51,790 bases of DNA from Verrucomicrobiota bacterium (GTDB lineage: Bacteria > Verrucomicrobiota > Verrucomicrobiia > Chthoniobacterales > UBA10450). Where the stretch lies: positions 1 to 51,790 of the forward strand of contig QHQA01000114.1 in assembly GCA_003219695.1 (NCBI GenBank), in the 5' to 3' direction. Shown here one piece after another: positions 49,141 to 51,790 of this stretch (position 1 is its first letter; every line of letters starts with the position of its first letter). The position numbers and the translations under genes were made by a program. A model generated the notes under the pieces. That model saw only the letters and a program-made list of their open reading frames with translations, ran no database searches and was not told the DNA's origin.

Positions 49141-51790
49141 ATGTACCGCGTACCACTGGCGAATTTTTTCTGTGCGGCTCTATTATTTGGCATGGCTAAT
49201 CTGAAAGCGGCGCCGGCCGGGCCCTCGCCCACGATCTCGTTTCCGCCCAGCACGGCGCAAAAATGGATTTTGCCAAACGGGCTGACCATTATCGTGCAGG
49301 AAGACCACAGCGCGCCGGTGGCCAGCGTGCAGGCGTGGTGCGCCACTGGAAGCACCGACGAAGACCAGCATCTCGGTGCGGGCTTGTCCCACATTCTCGA
49401 GCACATGCTGTTCAAGGGAACCAAAACCCGATCGACCAACGAGATCGCGCAAAAAATCCAGGACGTGGGCGGTTATATCAATGCCTACACATCTTTTGAT
49501 CGCACGGTTTTTTGGATCGACGTGCCCAAGGATGGCGTTCCCACGGCGCTCGATATTTTGGCCGACGCCATGATGAATTCCACGCTGCCGCCGGAAGAAT
49601 ATCAGAAGGAACAGGAAGTGATCCGACGCGAGTTCGCCATGGGCATGGATGATCCCGATCGCATGGCGGGGTTGCTGCTTTTTGCGACGGCGTATCAGCG
49701 GCATCCGTACCGTTTCCCGGTGATCGGCGACATCGAAATCTACAACCAGCTCACCCAGGAGCAGGTAATGCAGTACTACAAAACGCGATACGTCCCGAAC
49801 AATCTCACCTTCATCGTGGTCGGTGATATCGATGCAGAAAAAGTGCGGCAACAGCTCTCCGAATTGTTCAAGCTGTATCCGGAGAAATCGCTCAAGCCGG
49901 TATTCATTCCCGCGGAGCCGCCGCAGCTTGGTCGGCGCGAGGTGCACCAGGAATTTCCAACGGAGCTGACGCATCTCTCGCTCGCATGGCACATTCCAGA
50001 ACTCACAAATCCGGACGTCCCCGCGCTGGATCTGCTCTCGACCATTCTCGGCGACGGGCGCAGCTCGCGCTTGTACCGCCGCGTGCGTGAAGAAGCGGGG
50101 CTGGCGTTCCGTATATCCGCGTTCTCCTATACGCCGGGTGATCCGGGCTTATTTGGAATCGATGCCACTATCGATCCAAAGAAGCGGGAAGCGGCCGAAG
50201 AACTGGCGTTGCGAATGGTTGATGAAGTGAAGCAGACTGGGGTCACCTCAGAAGAACTGGAAAAGGCGAAGAAGATCACGCTGAGCCATCATCTCGGCGC
50301 ACTCACTACCATGCGCGGTCAAGCGTCGGACATCGGATCGAACTGGTTGCTCACCCGCGATCTGAATTTCAGTCGGCATTATCTCGACGCGGTCCAGAAA
50401 GTGACGCTGGACGATATCAAACGCGTCGCCGCAACTTATCTGACGGAGAACAATCTGACCGTCATCTCGCTCAATCCAAAGGGTTCGCTGGCTGGCAAGG
50501 CCGAGGCTCCCAAAGAAGCCGCTGCTGGTGAGATTCAAAAGTTTGAGCTCTCCAACGGGCTGCGGCTGCTGGTGCGCGAAGATCCGCGCCTGCCGCTCGT
50601 TGCAATGGGCGCAGTTTTTCGCGGTGGTCTTCTCGCGGAGACGTCGGAGGACAACGGCATCACCCGCTTGATGGCCAAAGTGCTGTTGAAAGGAACCAAG
50701 ACGCGCACCGCCGAGCAAATCGCCAACGAGATCGAGGCGGTAGGCGGCTCCATTTCCAGCGATGCCGGCAACAACAGCTTCAGCGTGTCGGTTGATGTTA
50801 CCAAGCCCGATGTGAAACTGGCCGTGGACTTGCTATCGGACGTCTTGCTCAGCGCCACGATGCCGGAAAAAGCCATCGGGCGTGAGAAGGAAATTCAGAT
50901 CGCCGCAATCCAGCAGGAGGACGAACAGTTGACCAGCGTCGCGCGCAACATCATGCGGCAGGCGCTTTTTCCGCAGCATCCCTACGCGCTGCGTTCAAAC
51001 GGCTCAGTCCAATCTGTTCAGCAATTGACGCAAAAAGAGTTGCTCGACTTTCGCGATCGTTACGTGGTCGCCAAAAACGGCGTTGTTTATGTCTTTGGCG
51101 ATGTCAAGGCCGCCGAGGTAAAACAACTGGTCGAGCAAACGCTCGGCAAGATGAAACCCGGCGCGCTTGCGCTTACCGACGCGAAGTCTTCCGCACCGCT
51201 GAGCAAACCAGAGAGCGTTGAAAGCCGCAAAGACAAAGCGCAAGGCGTGATCATGGTCGGGTTTCGCGGTGCGAGCCTGTCGAGCCCCGATCGCTACGCG
51301 CTGGAATTGATCGATGAAGCAAGCAGCGATCTCGGATCGCGTTTTTTCGTTCGCATTCGTGAGCAAATGGGTTTGGCCTATTACGTGGGCGCCAGCGAGA
51401 TGCAGGGATTGGTGCCGGGGCTCTTCGCATTTTATCTCGGCACCGATCCGCAGAAAATCGAACCGGTGAAAGCCGCGTTCCTCGATGAAATTCACAAGCT
51501 CGCTAACGAGGGGCTAACTCCGGAAGAACTGGCGCGAGCGAAAAAGAAATTAATCGGCCAACAGGAGATCGCGAACCAAAGCGACGACGCTTTCGGATAC
51601 CATTGCGCGCTCGACGAGCTTTACGGCCTGGGCTTCGATTATTACAAACGACTCGAACACGACGTGAACGCAGTCACGCTCGACGACATCAAAAAAGTGG
51701 CAGCCAAATATTTCCGCGATCAACCGTACGTTTTGGCTACGGTGCGACCTCCCGCCTCCGCCAAGGCTACGGCGGGCAGGCCGGAGAGCT
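49141..51790 (+). CDS. M16 family zinc peptidase, two domains, C-terminus cut by the window edge
   Basis: The frame opens with a signal peptide (MYRVPLANFFCAALLFGMANLKA) and runs past 51790 (at least 883 residues). The first M16 domain has H84-I-L-E87-H88 with a KEQEVIRREFAMGMDDPDR third-ligand region, and NLTFIVVGDIDAEKVRQQL. A second M16 copy begins near residue 465 (IQKFELSNGLRLLVRED) but has TRLMAKVLLKG where the zinc motif should be, so it is the non-catalytic partner. The pair closes around its peptide substrate, as in PqqL/pitrilysin relatives. The last visible residues come from a repeat. Periplasmic location is inferred. Confidence 0.93.
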   Translation, partial: MYRVPLANFFCAALLFGMANLKAAPAGPSPTISFPPSTAQKWILPNGLTIIVQEDHSAPVASVQAWCATGSTDEDQHLGAGLSHILEHMLFKGTKTRSTNEIAQKIQDVGGYINAYTSFDRTVFWIDVPKDGVPTALDILADAMMNSTLPPEEYQKEQEVIRREFAMGMDDPDRMAGLLLFATAYQRHPYRFPVIGDIEIYNQLTQEQVMQYYKTRYVPNNLTFIVVGDIDAEKVRQQLSELFKLYPEKSLKPVFIPAEPPQLGRREVHQEFPTELTHLSLAWHIPELTNPDVPALDLLSTILGDGRSSRLYRRVREEAGLAFRISAFSYTPGDPGLFGIDATIDPKKREAAEELALRMVDEVKQTGVTSEELEKAKKITLSHHLGALTTMRGQASDIGSNWLLTRDLNFSRHYLDAVQKVTLDDIKRVAATYLTENNLTVISLNPKGSLAGKAEAPKEAAAGEIQKFELSNGLRLLVREDPRLPLVAMGAVFRGGLLAETSEDNGITRLMAKVLLKGTKTRTAEQIANEIEAVGGSISSDAGNNSFSVSVDVTKPDVKLAVDLLSDVLLSATMPEKAIGREKEIQIAAIQQEDEQLTSVARNIMRQALFPQHPYALRSNGSVQSVQQLTQKELLDFRDRYVVAKNGVVYVFGDVKAAEVKQLVEQTLGKMKPGALALTDAKSSAPLSKPESVESRKDKAQGVIMVGFRGASLSSPDRYALELIDEASSDLGSRFFVRIREQMGLAYYVGASEMQGLVPGLFAFYLGTDPQKIEPVKAAFLDEIHKLANEGLTPEELARAKKKLIGQQEIANQSDDAFGYHCALDELYGLGFDYYKRLEHDVNAVTLDDIKKVAAKYFRDQPYVLATVRPPASAKATAGRPES
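51752..51785. repeat. CCGCC...GGCGG palindrome at the window edge
   Basis: CCCGCCTCCGCCAAGGCTAC followed by GGCGGGCAGG is a form of a palindrome common at bacterial gene ends. Here it is translated as ASAKATAGRP at the visible C-terminus of the M16 peptidase. The right flank is outside the window. Confidence 0.45.

Overview
The window looks like chromosomal DNA of a Verrucomicrobiota bacterium, most likely a soil lineage near Chthoniobacterales/Spartobacteria. Pointers are a Minf_1886-family protein, a UBact modifier gene next to proteasome genes, BamA and Skp (so a Gram-negative envelope), the futalosine gene mqnC, an alternative complex III operon, and many short palindromic repeats between genes. 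This is a judgement from protein content, not a database match. No tRNA, rRNA, prophage or CRISPR array was seen.

Layout. 1-10 kb: housekeeping genes mostly on the minus strand (folD, DUF374 acyltransferase, ubiX, two esterases, a papain-like protein, accA, a LysM/YkuD-like protein, DUF2007), then a ferritin-like protein, a Fpg-type glycosylase and DUF488. 10-14 kb: a uracil-DNA glycosylase with a 63-nt palindrome inside it, a frameshifted tcmP beside its three-Cys partner gene, and an APH/AAA fusion kinase. 14-21 kb: slipin-nfeD, YbaK, a Cys-rich protein, sodC, a crystallin-like protein, a VOC protein, a D-amino-acid-oxidase-like protein and mqnC. 21-26 kb: bamA, an interrupted skp/ompH, DUF3108, and two cell-wall genes.

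26.8-28.6 kb: a compact UBact-prcB-prcA operon encoding a Pup-like modifier and both 20S proteasome subunits, with overlapping stop and start codons. 28.9-32.5 kb: a LysM lipoprotein-like gene, an MsbA-like ABC exporter with a repeat inside its linker, folB and a decayed argH. 32.6-45.2 kb: one plus-strand operon for alternative complex III (actABCDEF), SCO, and a caa3-type oxidase (coxBACD). Quinol, probably menaquinol made through MqnC, would pass electrons through ACIII to the caa3 oxidase. 45.2-51.8 kb: two tandem Gly/Tyr-rich peptidoglycan-binding proteins, an unknown secreted protein, the Minf_1886 protein and an M16 peptidase cut by the window edge.

The most unusual theme is repeat DNA inside reading frames. 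A REP-associated transposase (RAYT) sits in frame at the 5' end of actE, between perfect inverted repeats. A 63-nt palindrome lies in frame in the uracil-DNA glycosylase. A four-hairpin repeat forms the linker of the ABC exporter. Palindromes span the start codons of actB and actC, and a REP-like unit supplies the C-terminus of the APH/AAA kinase. A 274-bp TA-flanked MITE and three copies of a roughly 100-180-bp repeat lie between genes. skp, tcmP and argH are interrupted; the first two could be sequencing errors, argH is truly decayed.
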